NCBI GenBank assembly: GCA_024225895.1
Contig: JAAEMC010000712.1
Coordinates: 1-19,111 of the forward strand
DNA: 19,111 nucleotides
Direction: 5' to 3'
Source: Desulfobacteraceae bacterium
GTDB lineage: Bacteria > Desulfobacterota > Desulfobacteria > Desulfobacterales > Desulfobacteraceae
In this document: one piece after another, positions 7,269 to 14,980 of the stretch
How the letters are laid out: the number at the start of each line of letters is the position of its first letter
Position numbering within the stretch: position 1 is the first letter of the stretch
Translations under genes and position numbers: made by a program
The notes under the pieces: generated by a model
The model's input: only the letters and a program-made list of their open reading frames with translations
What the model was told of the DNA's origin: nothing
Database searches by the model: none

Positions 7269-10200
7269 TTATTCAACCGTTTCAAAAAGCGCATCAGTTT
7301 TGGCAATAATCTGCTGATCCGTAAAATGATTCAGTTTAATAGCCTTTCCGGGACACTCGGCAACACAAGCGCCGCAGCCATGACACTCAGCTGCATCAAT
7401 CTGTGCATATCCATCCGCATGGATATAGGGGATGGAATAAGGACACGTCCGCACACATGTTAAACAAACCGCGCATTTTTCCGGGGTTACATCAGCAACA
7501 ACGCCGCCCACCATGAGTGAATCCCTTGAAAGGATGGTCATGGCCCTGGCAACAGAAGCTCTGGCCTGGGCAATGCTCTCTTCAATTGGTTTGGGATAGT
7601 GGGCAAGACCTGCAACAAAGAGTCCGTCAGAAGCAAAATCAACCGGCCTTAATTTGGCATGGGCCTCCACCAGGAAGCCTTCTGCATTAACCGGCACTTT
7701 AAATTTCTCATAAAGTTTTTTATTATCTGCTGCCACGATTCCCGATGCCAGTACGACAAGATCCGGATTGATCTTAACCGGCATCTGAAGTACATGGTCA
7801 ATGACATTGAATTCCAGCTCGCCTTCAGTGGTTTTCCTTAATTCAGGCATTTTTTCAAGGTCGTAACGAATGAACAATACGCCTTTCTCCCTGGCTTCCT
7901 GGTAAAGATCTTCCCTGAACCCATAGGAACGGATATCCCTGTAAACTACATAGACCCTTATCCTTGGATTTTTCTTTTTTAGGGTCAACGCACTTTTCAA
8001 GCTGTGGGTACAGCAGACTTTACTGCAATAAGGATTCTCTTCATTTCTGGAGCCCACACACTGAACAAAAACGACAGCCTTGGCCTTTTCAAGCCTTGGG
8101 TCTTCTTCTCTTAAGGCCGCATCCATATCCAGATGGGTCAACACATCTGAATGGTCTCCATAAAGATATTCATCGGGCTTATACTCCATTCCGCCGGTGG
8201 CAAGGATGGCTGCGCCATGCTCTATGGTCACTTCATCACCGCCATTATTCCTTTGGAGTGCGGTAATAAAATTTCCCATGGAGCCGGTAGTCTTTTTCAC
8301 CTGGGTATCCAGGTGGAGGTTAATGGATTCATATTCTTTTGTCTTTGAAATCAGATCCTCAATATAGCCTGAAATGGATTCACCTTTCCAGGTCCCGTTG
8401 AGGCTTGTAGCAATCCCGCCCAACGTCCCGGTTTTTTCCACTAGATGGACATCAATACCCTGGTTGGCTGCATTGATGGCAGCTTCCATGCCGGCCACAC
8501 CGCCGCCAATGACCAGGATGCTCTTTTTGATATTCAGGCTGACCTTGTGGAGAGGCTCAATAAAGGTAGCCTTGGCCACGGCCATTCGAACCAGATCCTT
8601 TGCTTTATCAGTGGCTCTTTCAGGTTCATTCATATGGACCCAGGTATTCTGGTCCCGGATATTAGCCATTTCAAAGAGATACCGGTTCAAGCCCGCATCC
8701 CTTATAGTTTCTTGGAATAATGGCTCATGGGTCCTGGGAGAACAGGCAGCCACAACAATTCTGTTGAGCTTGTGTTCTTTAATCATCTCTTTCATATGAT
8801 CCTGTGAATCCTGGGAACAGGTAAAGAGTTTGTCCTCAACATGAGCCACATATGGCAGTGTTTTGGCATAATCACGAACTGCCGGCACATCAGCAACACC
8901 ACCAATATTAATACCACAGTTGCAGACCCATACCCCGATCCTGGGGTCTTGTCCTGAAAAATCATTTTCAGGCGGAAGCTCTCTGGTCCGGGTCATGGTC
9001 CATCTGCCGTCTTTCAATTCCATAGCAGCCGTGGCTGCCGCGGCGGATGCCTCCATAACGGAACCCGGTATATCCTTGGGTTCCTGAAAAGAGCCGCAGA
9101 CATATACACCTTTTTTAGAGGTACAGACCGGTGAAAGGTTGCTTGTTTCGGCGAATCCATGACCATTCAGTTCAATGCCCATCTTTTGCGCCAACACCTG
9201 AGCATCCTTGTTGGGAGCAAGCCCTATGGAAAGCACAACCATGTCAAATATTTCTTCGACTGTGTTCCCGGCTTCGGTAGCATAAACAATTCTTAAGCGG
9301 TCATCTTTTTCAGGGAATACCGAATGGATTCTTGACCTGACAAATCTGACCCCGCTATTGTCCTGCGCCCGGATGTTATATTTATCAAAATCTTTTCCAT
9401 GGGTTCTCATATCCATGAAAAAGATGGCGGTATCAAGGTTTTCACCGCTGTGTTCTTTTGCAATCACTGCCTGCTTATTGGCATACATGCAGCAGACACC
9501 GGAACAATAGGAATTATCTCCCTTATTAATGTCTCTGGAGCCCACGCACTGAAGCCAGGCGATCTTTGCAGGTTCTTTGTGATCCGAGGGCCTTACCAGA
9601 TGGCCCTCATAGGGTCCTGATGCAGACAGGATTCTTTCGAATTCCAGACTAGTAACAATATTGGGATTGACGCCATAGTAGTATGAAACCATATTGGCTG
9701 GTTCAAAGGGTGTAAATCCCGGGGCAAGAATTATGGCCCCGACTTCAATATCGTGCTCCTTGAACGCCATGGAATGATCCACTGCATTGGCAAGGCAGGC
9801 ATCTACACATTGCATACACTCGGAACAATATCCGCAGTTAATGCATCGGGCCGCCTCTTTTTCACCGTCTTCCTTATTATATCCAAGCTCAACCTCATTG
9901 AAATTACCGGCTCGTTTGTCAACGGCAAGTTCCGGCATTTTATACCGGCTTTGCTGTTCAAAACCTTCTGCCGGTCTGTAGGAAGGCCTATCTACAACCG
10001 GAAGTTCCCTGCCTTCTGCCATGTCTGCGCCTGTCAGATACCGGAAAATTGATTCGGCTGCTTCCATGCCCGCGGCAATGGCTGCGATGGCGACACTGGG
10101 ACCTGTCTGAACATCCCCGCCGGCAAAAACCCCTTCCTTATCGGTTGCAAAAGTAACAGGATTGACTTCGGTGGTGTTCCATTTGCTTATTTTTATGTCG

Positions 10201-11702
10201 GCAAGATCTTCAAGAATCGAGATGTCCGGCCGCTGGCCAATGGCGGGTATTAATTGATCGATGTCAATGTCATACTCGCTTCCCGGAACCGGAACCGGCC
10301 GTCTTCTCCCCGAAGAATCGGGCTCGCCAAGTTCCATTTTTAAGACCCTTAAACCTGCAACCTTTCCGTCTTTTTCAATGACCATCTGCGGCGCTTCAAG
10401 ATAGGCGATTTCAACGCCTTCATCTTCAGCCGCACAGATTTCCTCTTCCCAGGCCGGCATTTCTTTACGTGTCCGGCGGTAAATAATGGTTACCTTTTCA
10501 GCACCCAGCCTTACAGCACTTCTTGCCACGTCAATGGCAACGTTTCCGCCACCGATAATGGCGACGTTTTTGCCAACTTGTGTGGTACCGGTCAGATTGA
10601 GTTCTCTAAGCATCGTAACGCCCTGCCGGACGCCGTCAAGATCTTCACCCGGGATGCCTAATTCTATTCCTTTATGGGCACCCAGTCCCAGGAAGACAGA
10701 ATCATAGCCGTCAGCCATAAGGCTGTCCACGGTAAAATCCTCCCCCAGACGGGTGTTTAGCTTTAATTCAACGCCAAGATTTGTAACGACCTCAATATCT
10801 TTATCCAGCACTTCCCTTGGCAGTCTATGCTCAGGAATACCGACCCTGAGCATACCGCCTGCCTGGGGCATTGCTTCAAATATGATTGAATCTACACCTT
10901 TTTTTGCAAGATGATAGGCTGCAGACAGCCCTGCAGGACCAGATCCGATAATGGCAACTTTTTTGCCAATCTTATCTGCACACTCAATTTCAACCTTTCT
11001 TGGGTCAAAACTGTCGGCTGCCAGTCTTTTTAAATCCCTGATGGCCACCGGCTCATCCACTTCGCAGCGGCGGCAGGCATCCTCACACTCATGGGGGCAA
11101 ACCCTGCCCAGAACACCGGGCAACGGAAGCTGTTCCATTATTATTTCAAGGGATTCCTTGTATTTGCCCTGTTTAACCATTTGTACATATCCCTGGACAT
11201 TGAGTCCGGCAGGACAGGTCAAACGGCAAGGTGCTTTGTCCTTTTTTTCGATGGCAAAGGCAGAAGGCATTGCCTGGGGGTACAGCTTAAATGCCGCTTT
11301 TCTTTGTCCCAATCCTTCATCAAACAGGCTGGGCAGTTCCACTGGGCAAACCTTGGAACATTCACCGCAGGCAGTACACTTTTCCAAATCAATGAATCTG
11401 GACTCCTGCTTTACCTTTACCTTGAAGTCTCCTTCTTCACCTTCCACTCCAGCTATTTCAGACATATTCAACAATTCGATATTGAGATGCCTTCCTGCTT
11501 CAACAAGCTTTGGTGAAATAATGCACATAGAGCAGTCATTGGTGGGAAAAGTTTTATCCAACTGTGCCATTGTTCCGCCAATGGCAGTATTTTTATCAAC
11601 CAGGTAGACAAGGTAGCCTGAATCTGCCAGATCCAGAGAAGCCTGAATACCAGCGATACCGGCACCGACTACCATTACCGATCCTTTTGCTTTTTCGGCC
11701 AT
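7269..11702 (-). CDS. hdrA: Giant HdrA: two HdrA modules with inserted GltD/NfnB-like module
   Basis: A 1477-aa multi-flavin iron-sulfur protein. An HdrA-type FAD domain opens the protein (VVGAGIAG at 11–18, TFPTNDCSMC at 51–60). A ferredoxin motif CTACGECSKVCP (109–120) follows, then a GltD-like module: Cys-rich N part (159–213), FAD Rossmann IIGSGPAGL (251–259) and NAD(P)-type IIGGGNVAI (382–390) with YRRTRKEMPA. A Cys-rich stretch (C620–C636) and the rest of the first HdrA (CVGSR at 719, YCSGVCC ending 738) come next. The second HdrA begins with VCNCGIN (926–932), FAD site VIGGGVAGMEAA (1064–1075), CVGSR and YCSKVCC (ending 1231), and two C-terminal ferredoxin motifs (1410–1421, 1440–1451). 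Methanogen HdrA is about 650 aa. HdrA flavin is the bifurcation site in methanogens; the GltD part suggests NAD(P)H as a partner. AAAGGAGGG precedes the ATG, 15 bp after hdrCB. Confidence 0.93.
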   Translation of the reverse strand: MAEKAKGSVMVVGAGIAGIQASLDLADSGYLVYLVDKNTAIGGTMAQLDKTFPTNDCSMCIISPKLVEAGRHLNIELLNMSEIAGVEGEEGDFKVKVKQESRFIDLEKCTACGECSKVCPVELPSLFDEGLGQRKAAFKLYPQAMPSAFAIEKKDKAPCRLTCPAGLNVQGYVQMVKQGKYKESLEIIMEQLPLPGVLGRVCPHECEDACRRCEVDEPVAIRDLKRLAADSFDPRKVEIECADKIGKKVAIIGSGPAGLSAAYHLAKKGVDSIIFEAMPQAGGMLRVGIPEHRLPREVLDKDIEVVTNLGVELKLNTRLGEDFTVDSLMADGYDSVFLGLGAHKGIELGIPGEDLDGVRQGVTMLRELNLTGTTQVGKNVAIIGGGNVAIDVARSAVRLGAEKVTIIYRRTRKEMPAWEEEICAAEDEGVEIAYLEAPQMVIEKDGKVAGLRVLKMELGEPDSSGRRRPVPVPGSEYDIDIDQLIPAIGQRPDISILEDLADIKISKWNTTEVNPVTFATDKEGVFAGGDVQTGPSVAIAAIAAGMEAAESIFRYLTGADMAEGRELPVVDRPSYRPAEGFEQQSRYKMPELAVDKRAGNFNEVELGYNKEDGEKEAARCINCGYCSECMQCVDACLANAVDHSMAFKEHDIEVGAIILAPGFTPFEPANMVSYYYGVNPNIVTSLEFERILSASGPYEGHLVRPSDHKEPAKIAWLQCVGSRDINKGDNSYCSGVCCMYANKQAVIAKEHSGENLDTAIFFMDMRTHGKDFDKYNIRAQDNSGVRFVRSRIHSVFPEKDDRLRIVYATEAGNTVEEIFDMVVLSIGLAPNKDAQVLAQKMGIELNGHGFAETSNLSPVCTSKKGVYVCGSFQEPKDIPGSVMEASAAAATAAMELKDGRWTMTRTRELPPENDFSGQDPRIGVWVCNCGINIGGVADVPAVRDYAKTLPYVAHVEDKLFTCSQDSQDHMKEMIKEHKLNRIVVAACSPRTHEPLFQETIRDAGLNRYLFEMANIRDQNTWVHMNEPERATDKAKDLVRMAVAKATFIEPLHKVSLNIKKSILVIGGGVAGMEAAINAANQGIDVHLVEKTGTLGGIATSLNGTWKGESISGYIEDLISKTKEYESINLHLDTQVKKTTGSMGNFITALQRNNGGDEVTIEHGAAILATGGMEYKPDEYLYGDHSDVLTHLDMDAALREEDPRLEKAKAVVFVQCVGSRNEENPYCSKVCCTHSLKSALTLKKKNPRIRVYVVYRDIRSYGFREDLYQEAREKGVLFIRYDLEKMPELRKTTEGELEFNVIDHVLQMPVKINPDLVVLASGIVAADNKKLYEKFKVPVNAEGFLVEAHAKLRPVDFASDGLFVAGLAHYPKPIEESIAQARASVARAMTILSRDSLMVGGVVADVTPEKCAVCLTCVRTCPYSIPYIHADGYAQIDAAECHGCGACVAECPGKAIKLNHFTDQQIIAKTDALFETVE

Positions 11703-11717
11703 GTGGATCCCTCCTTT

Positions 11718-13004
11718 TTATAGTCCCACTTCAGCCAGATCCGGCCCAAGATAGGTTCGTTCGGTTTCAGCCAGCATATCCATGGCCAGCGCAATAATGG
11801 TCCACAAGTGTACCACATGATAGTCAGCCCCATAGTGATGGCCGATGTCCTCAATCTGTCCGTGACAGTTATGGCAGGGTGCAATCACATAAGTGGCACC
11901 TGTGGCCATGATCTGGTTGAATTTGGTCTTGCCATAAGCCCGCCGCTGGTCGGGGAATCCTGCCTGCAGCGCTCCACCACCGCCGCCGCAGCAATAATTA
12001 TTATCCCGATTGGGAACGGTATCGATGAAATTCTCTTCTCCCACAACGGTCTTTATCACAAACCTCAAATCATCAACAATTTTATTGGAGCCGCTCTTCC
12101 TGCCGATATTGCAGGGATCCTGAACAGTAAATTTTGCCCCGAGATCCTTGTTCCAGTCAGAGTTGACTTTAAGTTTTCCTTCTCTGATCCATTGGGCGTA
12201 TAATTCAATGATTGTTATCATTTCAAATTTATGAGGGATGTTGAATCTGCGCAATCCTTCCAGGATCGCAAAGTAGGAGTGCCCTCACTCCGTATTGACC
12301 ACATAGGGGCTTTTTAAATTATTGTCGATGTGATGGACAAACTCCTCTATGATATATTTCCAGCCTTCAAGATCGGCCAAAAACATGCAATAATTTTCTC
12401 CGGCCCACATTACGGAAGGATAGGTCCAATCCGCACCTACCTTATGAAGAATTTTCCATAAAGGTCCCATCTCCTCAGGTTCGGTAACAGGCTCTCTGGA
12501 ATTCTGGTTCAGCACCATATTGGCGCCGACTCTGTCCACGGTTACCTCTAATCCTGAAAACTCGGGTTGCTCATCCCGGATCTCTTCTGCCACATCCAGA
12601 ACCGTAAACTCAAAATCCTCTTTTGCGGCTCCCATGGCACTGCCTGTCCGGATATGCTGATCACAGGAACCCAAAATCCCTTTAGGCCGTTTTTCCCTTG
12701 GTACACTGGCCCGAAGATTGAAAATCAGAGCAGGTATATTAATTTTCATGGGACAAGCAAGCACACAACGGGCGCACATACTACAGACCCACTTCCAATC
12801 CGATTTCTTAACCTCTTCATCCATACCTAAATTCAGCATTCTGATAAGCTTTCTCGGGTCCATGTCTAACTGCTCAGAAGCCGGACACCCGCCTGTACAA
12901 GTCCCACAGGTCAGACAAAAATCAAAGTTCGCGTCAGGCACCTTGTCGAGAACCTCATCTTTAAATTCGGGGTCAAGGTTATCAATTTTTATTGCCTCTG
13001 CCAT
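11718..13004 (-). CDS. HdrC–HdrB fusion (HdrD-like), selenoprotein with UGA at codon 240
   Basis: One frame of 428 codons interrupted only by TGA at 12285–12287. The HdrC-like half (1–110) has two [4Fe-4S] motifs, CLTCGTCTGGCP (30–41) and CSMCARCVLACP (74–85). A linker follows, then VVNTE-Sec240-GHSYFAILEG, where related CCG-domain proteins have a Cys (TECGHxY). The HdrB-like half has one CCG motif: Cys298, Cys338–Cys339–Gly, and Cys377/Cys380 (CHNC). The downstream part has no proper start: its first usable codon is TTG 12254 with no spaced Shine–Dalgarno, and it would lose the residues next to the UGA. An 8-bp SECIS-like hairpin lies just after the UGA. Canonical HdrB has two CCG domains; the first is absent or degenerate here. 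The likely role is thiol/disulfide or iron-sulfur electron acceptance from HdrA. Separate hdrC and hdrB genes are the alternative. Confidence 0.87.
12251..12269 (-). promoter_or_regulatory. bSECIS-like hairpin in the hdrC–hdrB fusion
   Basis: On the minus strand GCGATCCT (12269–12262) pairs with AGGATTGC (12258–12251) over 8 bp, with one G·U pair, around a GGA triloop. The stem begins 15 nt after the UGA and the loop starts 23 nt after it. The first loop base is G, as bacterial SECIS models require. Confidence 0.72.
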
Positions 13005-13018
13005 TTTAAAGTTCTCCC

Positions 13019-13897
13019 TTATCTCAATTTGGCTGCATTCAAATACTGTCCTAGTTTGTCTTCACCACCAATGGTGATGATGTGTACACCTTGGCAGACA
13101 TCTTTCAGGCTTTTCACAGTATCAGAAAAGAGCTCAATACTCGCTTTTGTCTTATCCGGCGCTTTCATCAGCTTCTGGATAACCCACTCAGGTACAAGAC
13201 CGGACTTAAAATGACGGTTTAAAAACTTTCCCATTCCTGCGGTTCTGAGAATCATAACCTCAGCAATCACAGGCACCTTAAACTGACCAGCCTGTTTCAT
13301 GAATTTCGCAAACTGGTCCACATCAAAAATAGGGGTGGTTAAAAAGTACCCGGTCCCCACATTCATCATATCTTCCATTTCCTCCATGCCGCGCTTGGGC
13401 ATTTGCCTTCCCCAGGGCGTCTCAACCCCCGAGCCCAGAACAAAATCCATTTTGGAATCCAGTTCGGTTCCTTCAATAGTCTGGCCTTCTTTGAGATGAT
13501 CGAGAACAGATGCAAGCTTACCTGAGTCCACATGAAAGAACATTGATTCTTGAAGTGTATCCCCGGAAATCCGATAATCCTCGGTAAAAACAAGAAGATT
13601 CTCTACACCGGTTTCATGGGCCGAAGTCAAATCCTTTTGAAGCTGATAACGGTTTTTGTCCCTTGTGGTGGTCTGGTAAATGGCATTAAAATTATTTTGT
13701 TTTAATAGGTCGCAGGTTTTAATGGTATCCCCGACCACGCCTTCAAGCTCCACTTCTGAAACCGACACACCATCCACACGGCCACGGACCTTACCCAAAC
13801 TGTCAATAAGTGTCTCAGGCTCATCTTCTCCAAGTGGTGCCTGGATCTCTGACGTTACGACAAATCTCTTTTTTTCTAAAGCTTCTTTCAAATTCAT
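13019..13897 (-). CDS. MetF-like methylenetetrahydrofolate reductase paralog
   Basis: A 292-aa TIM-barrel protein of the methylene-H4folate reductase superfamily, more divergent than the metF at the operon end. Recognisable parts are FVVTSEIQAPLG with Glu17 in the position of the catalytic acid, YQTTTRDKNRYQLQKDL (the family TxRDRNR segment), NLLVFTEDYR in place of the usual LSGD loop, and TPIFDVDQFAKFMKQA. The C-terminal GVHIITIGGEDKLGQYL matches the family end GxHxM. AAGGAGG precedes the ATG; the gap to hdrCB is 14 bp, so it is cotranscribed. It may be a second folate- or other C1-carrier-specific reductase, or a non-catalytic scaffold contacting the Hdr complex. Without MetV of its own it may share the one downstream. 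Function is inferred only at family level. Confidence 0.8.
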   Translation of the reverse strand: MNLKEALEKKRFVVTSEIQAPLGEDEPETLIDSLGKVRGRVDGVSVSEVELEGVVGDTIKTCDLLKQNNFNAIYQTTTRDKNRYQLQKDLTSAHETGVENLLVFTEDYRISGDTLQESMFFHVDSGKLASVLDHLKEGQTIEGTELDSKMDFVLGSGVETPWGRQMPKRGMEEMEDMMNVGTGYFLTTPIFDVDQFAKFMKQAGQFKVPVIAEVMILRTAGMGKFLNRHFKSGLVPEWVIQKLMKAPDKTKASIELFSDTVKSLKDVCQGVHIITIGGEDKLGQYLNAAKLR

Positions 13898-13911
13898 GAT
13901 CTGCCTCCTTC

Positions 13912-14484
13912 TTATTTTAATCCAAGTAATTTTGCCACTTCATCTTTGAGCTGGGGCAGTGGTAATGGCTTGGAAAAACAGACGTCTGCGCCATTTTCCT
14001 TCATTTTCGCAAATTTTTCATCATCAAGATATGCCGACAAAACTATAATCTTGGTATGCTGTGTCTTTTCATTACTCTTGATCTTTTTGCAGACTTCATA
14101 GCCTTTGATATCAGGCATCATGATGTCCAGAATCAAAATATCCGGGTTAAAATGGTTTACCTGAAGTCCTGCTTCAAAACCATCTGAAGCAGAAAGTACT
14201 TCATAGTTAAATTCATCCTCTTCTAATGCCTGGACAATTGACTCCACAATAATCATGTCGTCATCCACAACCAGAATTTTTTTCCGGGAACCGTCATCCT
14301 GTTCTTCGGGAATCGGGATGCCCTGTTTTTTCATAAAGGCTTCGAGATCAGCCTTTTTAATTCTCCGATGGCCGCCGACGGTCTTATATGCCTTGATGTG
14401 GCCGGCTTCCACCCAATTAATAATGGTTTTTGAAGAAACATTGCAATACTGACTTGCGGTAAATACGGTCAAGGTGTCTTCCAT
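13912..14484 (-). CDS. Response regulator with N-terminal MerR/excisionase-like HTH and C-terminal receiver
   Basis: A 190-aa two-domain regulator. Residues 6–52 are a MerR/excisionase-type helix-turn-helix (FTASQYCNVSSKTIINWVEAGHI then the wing KAYKTVGGHRRIKKADLEAFM). Residues 68–188 form a receiver: acidic pocket VVDDD (73–76), phospho-acceptor Asp120 in LILDIMMPD, Ser150 and Lys172 in SKP. The order, DNA binding first and receiver last, is the reverse of common OmpR/NarL regulators. It is the first gene of the met/hdr operon, 14 bp before the metF paralog, and downstream of a histidine kinase gene in the same orientation, its probable partner. It likely controls this operon, including itself. 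GGGAGG precedes the ATG. Confidence 0.9.
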   Translation of the reverse strand: MEDTLTVFTASQYCNVSSKTIINWVEAGHIKAYKTVGGHRRIKKADLEAFMKKQGIPIPEEQDDGSRKKILVVDDDMIIVESIVQALEEDEFNYEVLSASDGFEAGLQVNHFNPDILILDIMMPDIKGYEVCKKIKSNEKTQHTKIIVLSAYLDDEKFAKMKENGADVCFSKPLPLPQLKDEVAKLLGLK

Positions 14485-14523
14485 AATGCCTCCCTTTTTA
14501 GACTTATGGTTTTTTAGATTTTA

Positions 14524-14552
14524 CAGATATTACATTCATTTCACTTTGTCAA
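14524..14552 (-). promoter_or_regulatory. Promoter of the met/hdr operon
   Basis: On the minus strand TTGACA (14552–14547), a 17-nt spacer and TATCTG (14529–14524) lie about 40 bp before the response regulator ATG. The -35 is perfect and the -10 is poor, a pattern that fits an activated promoter. Confidence 0.4.
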
Positions 14553-14570
14553 GTGCTCGTAATAAATAAA

Positions 14571-14588
14571 ATAACTGAAATAACTGAA
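14571..14588. repeat. Tandem 9-bp direct repeat upstream of the operon promoter
   Basis: ATAACTGAA occurs twice without a gap (14571–14579, 14580–14588), about 19 bp upstream of the -35. It could be an activator site for the response regulator encoded by the first gene; this is inference from position. Confidence 0.4.
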
Positions 14589-14903
14589 TACGTCAAGAGT
14601 TAATATAATTGACTTAATCGGCAATGCTTTTAGGATTAAGAAAATTCGAAGAAATTCAAATTTTTATTAAAATGGGAACAAAAAATGATTTTTTTTACAA
14701 ATTCTTCTTAATTTTCCAAAAAATATAACCACAGAACATGTAAATCAAGATGGATGGATTGGCATCACAGACATAGGCCTGTTCATAAGACATCTTTGGT
14801 ACTATTTAATCTTTGCCACCATGAAGTGTACTGCCCTTTTCTTTTTGGTGAGCAGAATTACCTGTTTGGTGAAAACAGCAACCATACAGTAAAATTAATT
14901 AAT

Positions 14904-14940
14904 CGTTCGAGTACCATCCAGACCGTATCGAACTTTTTTC
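14904..14940 (+). terminator. Plus-strand terminator-like hairpin in a non-coding gap
   Basis: GTTCGA-G-TAC (14905–14914) pairs with GTATCGAAC (14925–14933) with one bulged base and a 10-nt loop, followed at once by TTTTTT (14934–14939). The genes on both sides are on the minus strand, so this would end an unknown plus-strand transcript. The remaining 14485–14980 gap is AT-rich with no supported protein gene. Confidence 0.4.
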
Positions 14941-14980
14941 ACCCTGTGATTTTATCATTTGTTTTTTGAGGTGGCCGCTA

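Noticed and set aside
10951..11607. 218-aa plus-strand frame opposite hdrA
   Set aside because: It is antisense to well-supported hdrA coding sequence, with low-complexity Ser/Thr-rich translation typical of a shadow frame.
11718..12254. Separate hdrB gene starting at TTG 12254
   Set aside because: The GGAAGGA touches the TTG without normal spacing, conserved residues lie upstream of it, and the frame is continuous with hdrC except for one UGA with a SECIS-like hairpin.
12285..12287. TGA as a nonsense mutation or sequencing error making a pseudogene
   Set aside because: The frame is intact on both sides, the UGA sits at a Cys-type position, and a second UGA of the same kind occurs in mvhD of the same operon.
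14613..14640. Inverted repeat CTTAATC...GATTAAG
   Set aside because: Only 7-bp AT-rich arms with a 14-nt spacer in an AT-rich gap; likely chance.
14754..14969. 71-aa plus-strand frame
   Set aside because: No RBS, no recognisable domain, and it runs through the terminator-like hairpin; treated as chance.
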